Shown here piece after piece: positions 24,002 to 37,500 of a stretch of 64,000 nt of DNA. Positions within the stretch are counted from its first letter, which is position 1, and every line of letters starts with the position of its first letter. This DNA comes from Sindora glabra (Eukaryota; Streptophyta; Magnoliopsida; Fabales; Fabaceae). The position numbers were made by a program, and so were the translations under genes. A model generated the notes under the pieces. The model had not been told where the DNA came from. It searched no databases and saw only the letters and a program-made list of their open reading frames with translations. The DNA is taken from the NCBI GenBank assembly GCA_020226215.1, contig CM035234.1:49293275-49357274 (forward strand), given 5' to 3'.

Positions 24002-24357
24002 CAAATAATAATGACAATATTATGAAATATCACAAAAGAGATAAAGAAAGAAGAATCGAGAGAAGATAAAGAATAAGAGAATTATTCTTAAATTTTCTTT
24101 ATACCTCTCAATGCAAATGAGATGCCTATTTATAGGCATAAGTTTGTAACTACAATTAATTTAAAGGTTACATCATTAATTCCATTACAGAAATGTGGGG
24201 ATGAATATCTAAAGGAACATAAATGTAGATGAATATCTAAAGGATACATTGAATGTAAGAGATGAATCTCTAAAGTAAATGAATGCGGAAGATGAATATC
24301 TAAAGTACATGAATGTGAGATATGAATATGGATATCCACATAATGTATATTTATAAC
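24002..24357 (-). repeat. 3' LTR of the copia relic
   Basis: It lies immediately past the polypurine tract-like CAGGGGGAGCG (- strand, near 24475) that follows the copia RNase H end. Read on the - strand it opens near TGTTATAAATATACATTATG. It has a TATA box CTATAAATAGG at about 24125-24137 followed by a short leader ending near ATATTTCATAATATTG. Inside, at 24190-24310, about five short units of the type TTTAGATATTCATC repeat in tandem. The outer border is approximate and no matching 5' LTR was found. Confidence 0.6.
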
Positions 24358-26100
24358 ACTCCCCATTGGACATTCATTGTATAAGGAATATGTCTCACTA
24401 AAACCTTACTAGGGAAAAACCTAATGGGACAAACCTAGTAAAAGAAAAAGATTACACTGTTCCTTATACGCTCCCCCTGTTTACAATCTCATTGAAGATC
24501 TCTGAGTTGACACATTTCAATTTTATATACTAACCTTTCAAATGTTGAGGTAGGTAATGCCTTAGTGAAGAGGTATGCTAAGTTATCATTTGAACAAATT
24601 TGTTGAACATTAATATCACATTTCTTGTAAAGATCATGGGTGAAGAAGAATTTTGGTGAAATATACTTCGTTCGATCTCCTTTGATATACCTTCCTTCAG
24701 TTGAGTTATACATGTAACATTGTCTTCAAAAAGTACAATTGGATTTTTTTTAAGAGGATAACCCACACGTCTCTCAAATATTTGAGTCATAAACCTCAAC
24801 CAAACACATTTTTATTTTCTTTATGAATTGCTATAATCTTTACATGATTGAAAAAGGTGGCAACAAGTATTTGTTTGGTGGAACACCATAAGACTGTTAT
24901 ATTACCACTTGTAAATAAATAGCCGGTTGAGATCAAGCTTTGTATGAATCAAATAAATATCTAGTATTTGCATAACCTATGAGCTCTAGTTTAGATTTAT
25001 TTGCATATAATAAGCCTATATTAATAGTACTTTGGAGGTATCGAAAAACATGTTTAATTCCATTCCAATGTCTTCAAGTTGGAAAGGAATGAAACCTTGC
25101 TAACAAGCTAATAACAAAAGTTATATCAAGTCTTGTATTGTTAGCAAGATAAATTTATGCACCAATAAAACTAAGATATGGTACTTCAAGAACAAAAATC
25201 TTTTCATTATCATATCAAAGTCAAAAGATATCCTTTTTCACATCAAATAATAGAACAACCATGGGGTACTCAATGGATGTGCTTTATCCATATAAAATCT
25301 TTTAAAGATATTTTGGATATAAGTTGGTTGATATATAAAAATTCTATCTTTCAAATGTTTGATCTGTAGGTCGAGGCAAAACTTTATTTTTCTAAGACTT
25401 TTCATTTTAAATTCTTTATTCAAACAATTAATTACCTTTTAAATCTCTTCAAGAGTTTCAATAATATTCAAATCATTAACTAGCTTAAGATATTTTATAA
25501 TAAAAGAGGAATCATACCCAACATATATTTTTAATCTTCTTTGAGATCCCATCTTAGTATGTTATGGTGGAACTATTGGAACATATATTATACATCCAAA
25601 AATTCTAAGATAGAAAATATTTGGCTCTTGATTATAGGCTAATTGTAAAGGAGAGTATTTATAATAACTAGTTGGTTTGATGCACATAAGTGTAGTTGCA
25701 TCTAGAATTGCATGCCCCTAAGCAGAAATAGGGAGTTTTGTTCTCATAAGCATGAGTGTGGCTATTAATTGAAGTCATTTAATAAATAATTTAGCTAAGC
25801 CATTTTGTGTATGAACATGAGCTATAGGATGTTTAACATTTATTTAGATTGACATGCAATAGTTGTTAAAAGTTTGAGAAGAGAATTAAGCAACGTTATC
25901 AAGATAAATAGACTTGATAAGGTAATATAAAAATTGCACTCTTAATTGAATAATTTAAGCAAGTAAGCAATCTTGCAAATGTCAGGTTACAAGTTGATAG
26001 TAAATATACATGAGACCATCTGTTAAATGTGTCTATTAATACCATAAAATATCTGAATGGTCCAAATGGTGGGTGAATAGGCTTACATATGTCACCCTGT
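24002..26100 (-). mobile_element. Degenerate Ty1/copia retrotransposon, internally deleted
   Basis: Read on the - strand from 26100 downward, broken frames give the copia order. The integrase start GDICKPIHPPFGPFRYFMVL is near 26090-26030. The integrase C-terminal part follows at about 25760-25540, with blocks like PISAWGHAILDA, YSPLQLAYNQEPN, RIFGC and MGSQRRLKIYVGYDS. Reverse transcriptase KFCLDLQIKHLKD and KRFYMDKAHPLSTP is at about 25400-25260, and RNase H with GDRTKYISPKFFFTHDL and NLAYLFTKALPTSTFERLVY is at 24680-24510. Stops and frameshifts abound, and most of the RT N-terminal half is missing, so the integrase and RT parts are joined by a deletion. It is not capable of movement. Confidence 0.9.
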
Positions 26101-26900
26101 ATACATTTTAGAAATGTTAATATCTAATAATTTAACTAATTACTAAATTATATTAAATTAATTGAATGTATTAGAAATATTTGATAAAGTTAAATGTTGA
26201 ACTAATCTATAAATATAAAATGATATAAAATGAAATATTAATTTCAATAAATATGTGAAGTAAATTAATTTAAATTTATTATAAAAAATCATATTAATTT
26301 GATAATGATATTTAAAATAATAACAATTCTTTAAAATTTAATTTATCATATTTTATAATATTATATATTTATTTATTTAATTTTTACTTATTTTTTATCT
26401 CTTAAATGTTAAATATAATGAGCGTAATGAAAAATAATATTTTTTATTTTGAAGAGAAAACTATTTTATTTTATTATTATAATATCATACATTATTTTTA
26501 ATGCATGTGTAATGATTTTATCTGCAACAGATCCACCAGTAATTTAAAGTTGGATCAGTTTCTATCATTTTCTACGAATTTAATATTTTATAATTATATT
26601 TCTATAAAAAATGCTTTTCATCAAAACAAACGGAATCTAAATCATACATAGTGAAACCGTGCTTCCCATGTTTCAAAATTGAAACGAGAATAAAAATTAA
26701 ACATGCGTACATTATATGTGCCAAACAAACAGTCACAGCGAAAACACTAATTTTAGTTTCTTCCATCATGGTCCTTAAAATAATCATGACAAAAATTAAC
26801 AAAAAATATGTAACCACTTTGGGATAGACTCAAATTTAATAGAATAGGAATATGTGCAAAATAGTGCATCCTTTTCTTCATTCCGAACAGAAAATAGTGC
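26101..26900. other. AT-rich intergenic DNA
   Basis: No gene recognised between the copia integrase end and the transcribed-looking region downstream of EAF1. Confidence 0.4.
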
Positions 26901-26928
26901 ATCCTCCTCTTAACTTCGAACAGATTAC

Positions 26929-27037
26929 CTGCTGTTTCTAATGCCTGCCTCTGAACAGATGTAGCATCTTCCATCCGAGACCTGAATTCATCCAGAGGGG
27001 TTTGCGAGAAAAGCCCAACAACACAATCGCTTAACAT
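26929..27037 (-). other. Exon-like coding segment of unknown identity
   Basis: On the - strand a 109-bp stretch flanked by GTTCAG (acceptor-like) and GCAG|GTAATC (donor-like) encodes MLSDCVVGLFSQTPLDEFRS followed by RMEDATSVQRQALETA. The residue composition looks like a real protein rather than chance AT-rich translation, and codon use is balanced. I do not recognise the family. It may be a stray exon of a broken gene, a gene fragment carried by a transposon, or a rare downstream exon of the EAF1 transcript. Confidence 0.35.
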
Positions 27038-27699
27038 CTGAACATCACTTACTTTAGATAAATCAATATTCATGACTCATGGTACTAAGAATTGTGTTCA
27101 AATCTCAAGCTCCTCTAAATACCAATAGATTTGTCAATTACAGAAATCTGTCCCATCCAAATGAGATAGTGTTCACAAATGCTGTCAAAGATAACCCAAA
27201 GATTCATACAACACATTATTAGACGTCTCTTCAACCACAGTAATAGCAGCATTCCAGACATTGAATGAACTTCAATTACATACAAAGCGAGAAACATCTC
27301 GAAAATGGTAGCAAAAAGCAAAAAAGTACACTAAAGTATGTCTTGTCCGATCATAACATTACCATGTACAGAAGTCAATGGCAATAAAACATGCTGCACC
27401 TAATCACAAGAAGTAAACTGGTAAGTTAACAGTCTACACTGTGAGATCTACACAATGATATAAACCTAAAATCCAATTTACACCTCCAACCATGAGTATG
27501 GGTTATAATAGCAAAACCTGACAATTCGAGCATTTTGTACTTGTTCCAAATAGTCTGCTTGATACACAATAGGATATATGCATATACTTGATAGACTTTG
27601 CATTTTCGTACCGCAAAATTGTTCCAAGAAACAGTAGTTTCACAAGGGCAGATGGCTGGTGCGTACAATGTTGTATTCACAAAATTTTTAATTGGCTTT

Positions 27700-28585
27700 T
27701 GCCCATAAAAATGATTTCTATCCCATTCATCTAAAAGGGTAATAATACATTCACTAATCTAGCAAGGCAAAAAGGAATAATGTTCCTCTGCACATTAGCA
27801 GGGAAAAAGGACAAAGAGAGGAAAAAAAGGGGGAAAAGTACACGGAAAAGAAGAGACGACCCTGTACATATACCTCTATATTCATCTCTTTCCAAAAGGG
27901 AAGAGGGGGGGAAAAACTGAGAACAGTATGAAACGGGATTTGCAAAATGAGATAAAAATAAGCAATGATGCCTTGCCAACCAACAAAACTTCTTAGCATT
28001 TTTAAATGGACCAGAAGAAAATTGTGGTATCTGTTTCCTTGTTCCAATGCCTTCAAAGTACAACCAGCTTCATCTGCACAATTCCCAGTAAAACAAATGA
28101 GGCTCTCCATATTTTTCCTCCCCTTTCAATCTTCCATGTAGTAAGGACATATATACCCAGTCAGAACAATACAAATGTCAAGTAAACATGTATAAGACAC
28201 ATGCAATCATTGAAGCACACTAAAATTTCAACTGGAGTCACCACTGTTGTGGACAGACAGATGAATATTTAAACTAGTAAGACAACCAGAGGGAAAATAT
28301 CTTATCTACATCATCGATTCAGAGAACCCCATCTAATGTACGGAATCAATCTGTTTCATATGACATTAATGCAAGATCCAATACTACGGCTCCATCTCAA
28401 CCCCCCCCCCCCCAAAAAAAAAAAGAAAGAAAGAAGAAACACATGCTTGTAGTTCAATACTCATTATATTTCCTTGAGGAAAAGCAGAAGAAAATAAATA
28501 CCTGTACATTGCTGTCAAAAGGGCATACACACTCCAATCTCGATGGACTGACCTCTCCTTGGGATGCTCCATCAATTAGAATGCA
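27700..28585 (-). other. EAF1 3' untranslated region, probably spliced
   Basis: After the EAF1 stop a plausible donor (TACAG|GTATTT at 28502/28501) and acceptor (TTGTGCAG|ATGAAG, exon start at 28073) suggest a 3' UTR intron of about 430 bp that would contain the C13A11 homopolymer run. The 3' end of the transcript is not identifiable; 27700 is a nominal limit, and the transcript may run further. Confidence 0.4.
28401..28424. repeat. Homopolymer pair: 13 C followed by 11 A
   Basis: A run of C immediately followed by a run of A, inside the presumed EAF1 3' UTR intron. The exact lengths are prone to sequencing error. Confidence 0.9.
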
Positions 28586-31500
28586 TCATTCCACTTTAGA
28601 ATTAGGAGGCTGCATAAACAAACCACTCTGCCCTGTCTGTATATGCTGCACCTGCTGCTGAGGCTGATTAGGCAAAGCCAAATGCTTGGGTGAACGTTGT
28701 TCTTGCTCTTGCTGCTGCTGCAGTTCTAGTGACTGATATGATTGCTGGGATAAAATGGGTTGTGTTGAAGATTGTTGAATAGGCAGTAGCTGCTGCTGCC
28801 ACCGTGCCCCAGAATTATGAGCATGCGATGGCATGCTAACTGATGACTGTCTTGTGCTTAGTCCTTGACTGATATTTGGTAAAGCCACCACTCCAGCAGA
28901 ACTTCCAATGGTTGTGCACTCCAGGTTTCCTGCAAGAGTGGCTGGATTGGGCAAATTGGAAACATGTGGTTCTGATGTTTTCCATGGAGAAGATACGGTG
29001 GGAACAGCTGGTACAACATTAGTCAAATCATTGCAGCGATCAGTCATTGTAGAGCTTGTACAGACCTGAGAAGCAATTTTTGCAGGCTGATCAGCTTGAG
29101 TTGGATCAGACTGAGACTTGCATGGTGACTCAGAATGCACTTGACGTTGCAACATTCTCTGCACATTTGATTGAGTTTGGTTAATTTGTTTAGACTCAGC
29201 CTTAGGCTGAAGTTGCAGCTGGTGGTGGTTAGAAGCGACAACAGCAGGTGGAACAGCTGGCTGTGCAGGTGACAATACGTGACCTGATGGAACTGACAAG
29301 GCCTGGGCTTGAACACTATCATCAGGAGATATCATTGGTTGAAGTTGCTTTGCTGGAGTTGTTCCAGAATGCATCTTCTGCTGCAACTGGGAATGGTTTG
29401 AAGGATGTGCCGAAGCCAATGGTTTCGATGATTGACCTTGCATCATGTGCATCATTTGGTTCCCTTTCTCAGCTGTTTGGCTTCCTGGAGGCAAAGAGAG
29501 TCCGCTTAGATGAGAAGGATCTACAGAGAGGTTGTGATGGGCCACCACGTTTCCTCTTCCTATTCCCTTCAGAAGTTTAGCTTGCGGTTGAGACTGTGAA
29601 TGTTGCTTCTGATTAGGATGTTGCCTCCCAGTCTGCTGATACTGTTGGGGCATCGGCTGCCGTTGCCGTTGCTTCACTGTTTGATTGGCCAATGCACTAA
29701 CACCAGAATTCCTACTGAACCCATGTGGCAAGTGATGTTTTTGCTGCTGATGCTGAGATGACATGGGACTTAAAGGGGACGATGGTGTTACAGGGGAATG
29801 AGATACTTGCTGAGATGAATTTTGAGATTGAACCTGGGAATTGTTTTGTAAAGGTGGTGATGATATGGGAATTTGGGACTGCGCTTGGACATGTGGCATC
29901 AATGCACCTGAAGCAGCAAACTGCTGTTGTTGCTGTTGCTGCAGATACCGTTGCTGTTGCTGCAGCTGCCTTTCCTTTGCCAACCGAATTGCATAATTTG
30001 CAGCATTATTCGGACCTTGAGGATGAGGATGAGTACCACTGAGATGGGACTGTTGTTGGGACATTTGAAGTGGCTGCTGGGCATGTCCTGGGTAAGCCTG
30101 AACAGGTGCCGGAGTTGTCTGATTAGTAAAGGCAGAACTTAACCCATTGAAAGCAGGGATACCTTGGCTATTCCCTTGGGTAGGTTGCATCTGAAGCTCT
30201 GGAACCATCACTTGCCTTTGATGTTCGGGATTATGACCAGGCTGATGACAACAGGAGAAAAGAAAAGAAAGGAAGTCATCAATCACCACAAATGTCAATG
30301 CCATGACACAGAAGAACAAGCAAGAGGTGAGATGGCAAATTTAACAAATATTCAGGAGCCAAACAATGCTCAATAGGATGCATAGTAAGTTTTGTTGCCA
30401 TAAATGACAGTCCAAATAAACAAGATCACCTATAAACCCTAGGAAATATGGAATAAGAACACTTCTTACCTTCATTGCATGAAGACCCTCACGAGGTCTC
30501 AGCATTGAATTTCCTTGTCCAGTACCGACTCCAGAGGGCGTATTTACAGGATTTGGCATCCCAGCCATAGCTGAGGAAAGCATGCTTCCAGAACTTCGCA
30601 TAGATGATGAGCCCATTCCTTGAAAACCTGGTCTAGACATTGCCATGCTTCTGTTTGTCCCAGCCATCATGCCCATACTACTTCCACCAGGCAGCATGCG
30701 TACGCCACGATCATTCCCAGAAAGGGATCCAGAAACAGAGATGCTAGACTGCTGAATATTTCTTCCAGATAACATTTGATTATATTGCATTCTCTGCTGC
30801 TCATCAACTGGTAAAGGTGAGGTTCTTGGAACACCATATCTACTGTCCCTGAAAATACAATTAGTATCCAGCCACAAATTTAGCAAGCTGAAAGGGGGCA
30901 GCAGTGCAAATGCATAAAAATTCTTAACCCGATAAAGTGCACACCTGATGGAGCCAGTGATATGACCAGGTGACAAGTTACTGCCAAGGACCATACCAGA
31001 AGACCCAGGAAGTGAGGTGTTTGCCCCTGGAGTGGGATGTAATGATGATACAGAACTCTGATTTGGTGATGCCAGACCACCAGCATGAGAACCTTGATAC
31101 CCATGGGGAAAAGCATCTGTGGTCGATGCATTTGCATCACAAAGATCAAGGGGCCTTTATGAAAGAAAAGAAATATATGAATATTTGCATCAAATAAAAC
31201 AATTAAGTGCAGCCGCCGGGGGGGGGGGGGAGCAAAACCAACATCAGGCTGCATTAAAAAAAGGCGATACTACAAAACTCACATTATTTATAGCCCAAAA
31301 TATAAAAGAACATAGAACTTACGTTAAAGGACTTCCATTCAGGTTGGTTGGGCAGACTTGGGAAACAGCAATCACATGTGAATTGTGGACATTTACTATT
31401 TGCTTTAGATCCTGGCTGTCATTCTGCATGTAACAGAAAAAATTCTAATTACCTGTAAGGTCAAAACTGACTCTTAGATTACTTTCAATCATCTATGCCC

Positions 31501-34500
31501 TTTCTGTTCATAATTCACCAAGTCCTAATTATTCTATACAAATAACTAGGCCCTCTGCATTCATTTTATCTGTCTCAGATGAACATGGAATTACCATACG
31601 ACATCAACAATCACATTCACCAAGCCTTATTTGGTTATCATATCAGCAACATGGAATTACCATTATCCCTTGCATATTAACCGATACAACATCAAACAAG
31701 GGTTGTCAACAGTAGTTAAAAATTACTAATTGGTCCATTCTCAAGTTCAAAGCGCAATAAGCAGGAACACAATGCCAACGTACTGGTTCATGTACAAACA
31801 AGCACTCAAAAGACATCTATCAAGTACAGCATGGTCTCTAAAATACCCATACATCAAAAACAGTTTGAAGGTTTCTAATGATCTCAATCAGTCATTAAAA
31901 ACGTAGGCTTAGTTGATATGTTAAATGCTATGGTTTTCTCTCATACTTGATTTACAATTTGATAGACTAAAAGTGCCTGGCACAAAATAATAGAAAGCCC
32001 AGACCTTCGAGTTAGTTATCATCTCCAGTTGACCTTGCTATTAGGTGAGTTTGAATTGTGTTGGACAAGGGCCCCTTTGTTTCCCACCAAATCTTAGGGT
32101 CCCCGTTTCTCTTTGCCAACAAAAAATGAGTTCCTACATCATACCCTATTGTCTAATGGTGACTGTTCATCATTCCCCTCATCCTATTCTTTATTTCTTT
32201 CAATGCTACACATTTGCCCTTTTCATTTCAATTTCTTCCCAAGAAATCTGCAATGAAAACCCCACCTCAAGAGACCCACTTCGCAAAAGGAATGGGATTT
32301 GAGCATCATCTGATTATTAACCAATTGTTGAAGTTCTTAATTTCTCATTCCAAAACCCATTTTTCTCTTTCTACAATGGTGCCTCTTCAAGTTTCAAAAG
32401 TTTTTCAAATCTAGTCTAAACAGAAAAACCCATTGTAGTCTCAGACGCACAAACCAGTAAGGCAAAATGAGAATCTGGTAACAGTGATCCAATGGTTTAT
32501 AGGACTACAGAACTATAAAAAATGAAGAGAAAACACAAGTTCAGCTTCATTTTCAAAGTGCACAATAATGACCCTAAATGTAGTCAGGCATCTGCAAGTA
32601 TCACATTTTGTAAAGCCATTACATCACCACACCAGCATGTGCAAGACTACAGTCCGTGAGCAAAACAAGTAAATACTCTATATCAAAAAAATATATATAA
32701 TAATAATAATAGATCATTTAATCCAAGGACAACATCAGTCCTCATGTTTGTAGACACTAAATTATGACGATGCACCTTCTCCGCCACACTCGACTTCCAA
32801 CCCAAGCAGGCACATGAAAACACACAGGATAAAACAATCCATAGTAACCTAGAAACTATATTTACAACATGTTATGACTTACAACAACAGCGAGCTAGAA
32901 CTCCTCTGCATATCTAACAAAAACCCATCCTCAATCATGCATCAGGTAATCTAATTAAACCAAATTAACTACAAGCAAACCTCAAGCTGGACCAAATGAA
33001 CTACTATCACAGTCTAATGATAATAATATAAATTAAAACTCACAGGATGCAACCAGTAAATATTTTAAAAAAATTTATATGACAAATGCAAACTAGAACA
33101 AAAATAAATAAATAAATAAACAGAAAAAGAAAAGAAAAAAGACCAGGAATTATGGGGGAAAAAACACATGGTTAAAGCAACATGTTAGTTCTTCCAAATA
33201 GAATTAAATGAATGCATCTTGTTGAAACCTGACTCCTGCGGCAATGTTGCTTCTGTCCAAGCTTAATAATTTTCTCAAAATGGGACTTCAAGGTACCTTC
33301 CTCCATTGGACCTTGTAAACGCTGAAACAACTGTCTGGCACTTCCCTACAAAATTTTCAACAAAATCTAACTAATCAAAAGCACGAAAACTTTGGTTAAC
33401 CACATGGGGTTCCACCAATGTGCATAAACAAAATGCACAATAAAATCAACTAGAAAACTCTTACCTTTGGGATACCAGGTAGAGTAGATGGATATGACTG
33501 AGAAGACCCTGAATCTTCAGCGCTATCTGCACCATCCCCGACAGTTCTATCCATTAAGATCTTATGACGCTCCTTGCATTCTTTTGGCTTCCGAAATATA
33601 CACTACAAAAGTTGCAATGAGTGAGGTCCAATGCAAAACCACATTATTTCCAACTTTCCATTCTCAAATAAAATGAAATACAGAAAATCTCAGCCCCTAA
33701 AGCTTCATAATTGATCACAGAAGATTTAGGATGTGCTTGCTTTGCTTATTTTCTATTTTCATTTTTCAGAGAAGACAGAAAATAAGACTTAAACATATTT
33801 AGTAGGGTTTAGGAGACAACATTTTCTACCTTTAAAGGAAAATATTTTGTAAAAATGTCTCAAATAGATGCTTTCTATGTTTCTGACAATGTGTGGTGGC
33901 TTTTTGTAATTAACTTTAATTTTTGTCATTTAATTCAATCTTCTCTTTTCATATTCATTCTCAATTTTTCAATCAAAGAAAGATCAGCTCATCAACTATC
34001 TATCTATAAGCCCATAAAACCATGAGATGTTAGCTTTCAAAAAGAAGCAATAGATTAATTTTCAAATTATCATTGTTTTTATTAATGGAAAAAATCTGTT
34101 TATTCATAATACAGAGATATATCTTCAGATTCAGGATATGCTTTATAAATAAATTATTTTGATTATTTAAAATCCTAATGCTAACCTTGGGAAATATATG
34201 AAAGAAAATTATGAAAATGGAACTTCTGATATATACCAAACACATTTTCAAGACGAGAAAAATGGAGGATGAAAATTATTTACAGAAAATGTGAAAAAAA
34301 TATTTTCACAAACCAAACCACCCAAGTGTTATATTTATTTGAGTTGCTTTTTTTTTTTGTTATTTTTTTTTCTTTTCTTTAAGATTCTAGCTTCAAATTC
34401 ACGAGAATTCCCCCCCCTTTACAGCCGGCATTATGAAACATAATATCTTACAGTCTTGCTGCTGGCAGATCAAGTTTTTCTGCAATAATAATATCTCTAA

Positions 34501-37500
34501 GAGTTTCTTTTCTTAAGTATCCTAGAAAATGTACCACTGTCTGGCTATTAATGAACACAGTATCACAGTTTTGAAAGATATGGCACATGTCTGCCTTTGG
34601 AGTTGAAAACAGATACTAGCATCAGCAATCCAATTGTTAAAAAAAATTGTGCTTTAAGATATTCTAGATAGCTGACCCATGATAGTGGATCAGAGAATTC
34701 AATGGGAGAGTGGGAGTCGAATACAAATCATTTAAGCTGCACAAATTTCAGTAAGAGTGGAATTCAATAGCATTATTTCAAGCTCCAGAAGATAATTGCT
34801 ATAACAGCCTTACAAACTTGGTACCTTCCTTCTACAGTATGAATTTTCATTTATATACCTTGAATTGCAGACTAGTATTGATGGCATCGCTTATAAGCTC
34901 CCAGTTTGGACCCATATCATGTACAAGGACAACCAATGCCTGCAACAAAGAAGATATAATGATACACCTTTTGGGCATCTCATTATAATAAAGTGGAAGT
35001 GATTATTCAAAATAAATAAAGTTGGATACAACTAAACACCTGATCTTCAAAAAGTGACCAAGAACTTCCAGAACCAGGCTGCCCAGCACACATCTATAAC
35101 ATATAATGACAATAAATCACTAAAAGTTTTAGAAAGACACATGACTACCAAAGTTAGCATGGAAATTACCTTCAGTGCTTTAACTTTCCGGGCCCTGTCT
35201 CGCCCACTAATTATCCTGATGTATTTACTCGAATTGGACATGTTACTCATTTGTGATGCAGCAGGGGAAGGAATAGAACCAGACATTGGAGTGATCTGAT
35301 CAAAATTATTATCATGTGGTTGCTTCATTATCTTTGGCTTCTTTGGATTATTTTGCCCATACAAACCTTCATAATGGATAATTGAATGAGTAAAGCATAA
35401 ATTCCATACAACACTTTAAGGTATAACAAGATACAAATTGTTTTACCACTGCCTCCATTTGATTCAAAATGATGACTATCCATTCTCTTCTTGGAATGAT
35501 CCCTCTGCATTGTAAAGGCACCAGAGGATAACTCAGTCAGAAAATATTCATGATTAATTCAGAAGAATGAAGAATAGGCCAAAATGAAAAGTTCTTTGAT
35601 GACAAAACCAAGTTTCCAATTTTACTTGATAATAATCATTATTGCTCCCAGTCAATCTCATCCTACATCCCCTATTGCTACACCAACAATTTCCAATATA
35701 GCTTTTACCTAGCATGAACCCAACATGATGAAAAAACCAGAGGTGACAAAGGCTATATGCTTTAAGATTGTGCAAGTCAAAATGAAAAGACCTAAACATG
35801 CAAGTTATATAAGTCTGTCTTCCTGCACTCGATTAGGTTAAAAGGAAGCTTCCAAATTTTAAACTTGAATCACAGTTAATCCAAGTTGACTGAATATTTC
35901 CATGTTTGTCTTCAAAGTAAGGGGGAAAACCATATATTTAATCACAAACTTCTTGTTTATCACCCAATTCTTTTTATATAGAAAAATAAATTTTATTAAA
36001 ATAAGGAGAGAGATAAAAAAAGAAAGAGAACAATAAGTCCTCAAACAGAAAGAGAAAAGCTAAAAGATGCAAAAGAAACCATCCTATCACCAATTTAACA
36101 TTGACTTCCAATTCTTTGGCAAATCTGTTAAACTTATCCCTCAAAATAAGCCACAAGCTTTAAGCCAAAGTGAGGTAACAAACAAAATCTTTTCCCACAC
36201 CAATATTAATGGCAGAAATGGTTGTTTAAAAATTCTACCATTCCCTTCCAACCATCAGCACCATGAAAGAGCAAGTCTTGCAACATCCCAAAGAACTCTC
36301 TTCTTCATTGCTCCGAAAAACACAGGATCTAGTTGTTAAGAAGCTATCCAAAGTATCTAGGCAAACACACTATATCCCAAACAAGGAAAAAAAAACTTAT
36401 TCCATAACTGCCTCACAGTGCAAAAGGAAATGGATATCGGTCTCTGAACTTTTAGAACATAATAAACACATAGCCAGGGATAATGCTTTACAAGATCTGC
36501 CCACCTAGAACACATCATTAGCATTAACTTTATTCAGAACAGTAGTCCAAACAATAACTTTAGAAAGACCCTTAATCTTAAAAAAGAATTCAGAAAAAAA
36601 TTAAGATACTGTGTTTATTCCCAATTGTTAATTAAAAGAGAAATTTGTATTGCCATATCCTCAAATGAGTTAGGCAGTCACTATATATATTATAATACAG
36701 GGTACATATAGCATAATATAATAGATATGGAACCTATTTACTAACACCAATGTTTTTAATCTTCTTTTCCCTTTACATCCCTCCTGCTCTGCAAAACAAA
36801 CTTATTTATTTATTCCCACACTTCAATTACTCGAGGGTTCTGTCATGATCCTACTACTGTCTATGTTGAAAGGAAGAGTACTGAACTTTTTAGCAAAAGA
36901 AATCTGTAGCACTAAAATTCAACAAAGAAATTTCAAGTGCAGAAATATTAATTACAGAATTTGTATCTTCAGAAAAAGCTTCTAGGCATCTAAGCATTTG
37001 AGTTTGTAGTTGTCAAGGCCTAACTCAACCCAAAAGCTTAGCTATTAGAAGTCCCATAAATGGTTTTATTACTGGGTAAAAATTTGAATTTCCCCCTTCA
37101 ACTTTGAAGTAGTCAGCTTTAACACCCACAACTTTTAATTTTTGCAATAGACAGCCAAAACTACACATAAGTTTGAAATTACACTCAACATCCACTCTGC
37201 TAAAAACTTAATGGAAGCCACTGTTTTGCTTCTTCTTCCTCCTCCACCTCCTCCTCTAATTCTGTGAGTCCACAGTCTACAATGGAGAATCCCATTTTCG
37301 CAGTCAACAACATCAAGGTCCCTCAAATGGAGTATGTATATGAACCAGAAAATTAAAACTTATAGATGAGTGTCAAATAAAGGAGAAAACTCCACCACAG
37401 ATTATGGAGTGACAGATACAGAGCAGAAAGAAGAAGCAGCAGCAGCAGCTATAACAGTGGTTTTCTATTAAGTTTTTAATGAAGAGTGGTTGTTGGAAGT

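Noticed and set aside
29248..30142. Open frames on the + strand opposite the last EAF1 exon
   Set aside because: They are mirror frames of the Gln-rich EAF1 coding exon and have no independent support.
33728..34330. Possible MITE in an EAF1 intron with ends like TTTGGTTTGTGAAAAT
   Set aside because: The end similarity is short and weak, and A/T-rich text could produce it; I could not fix borders or a target duplication.
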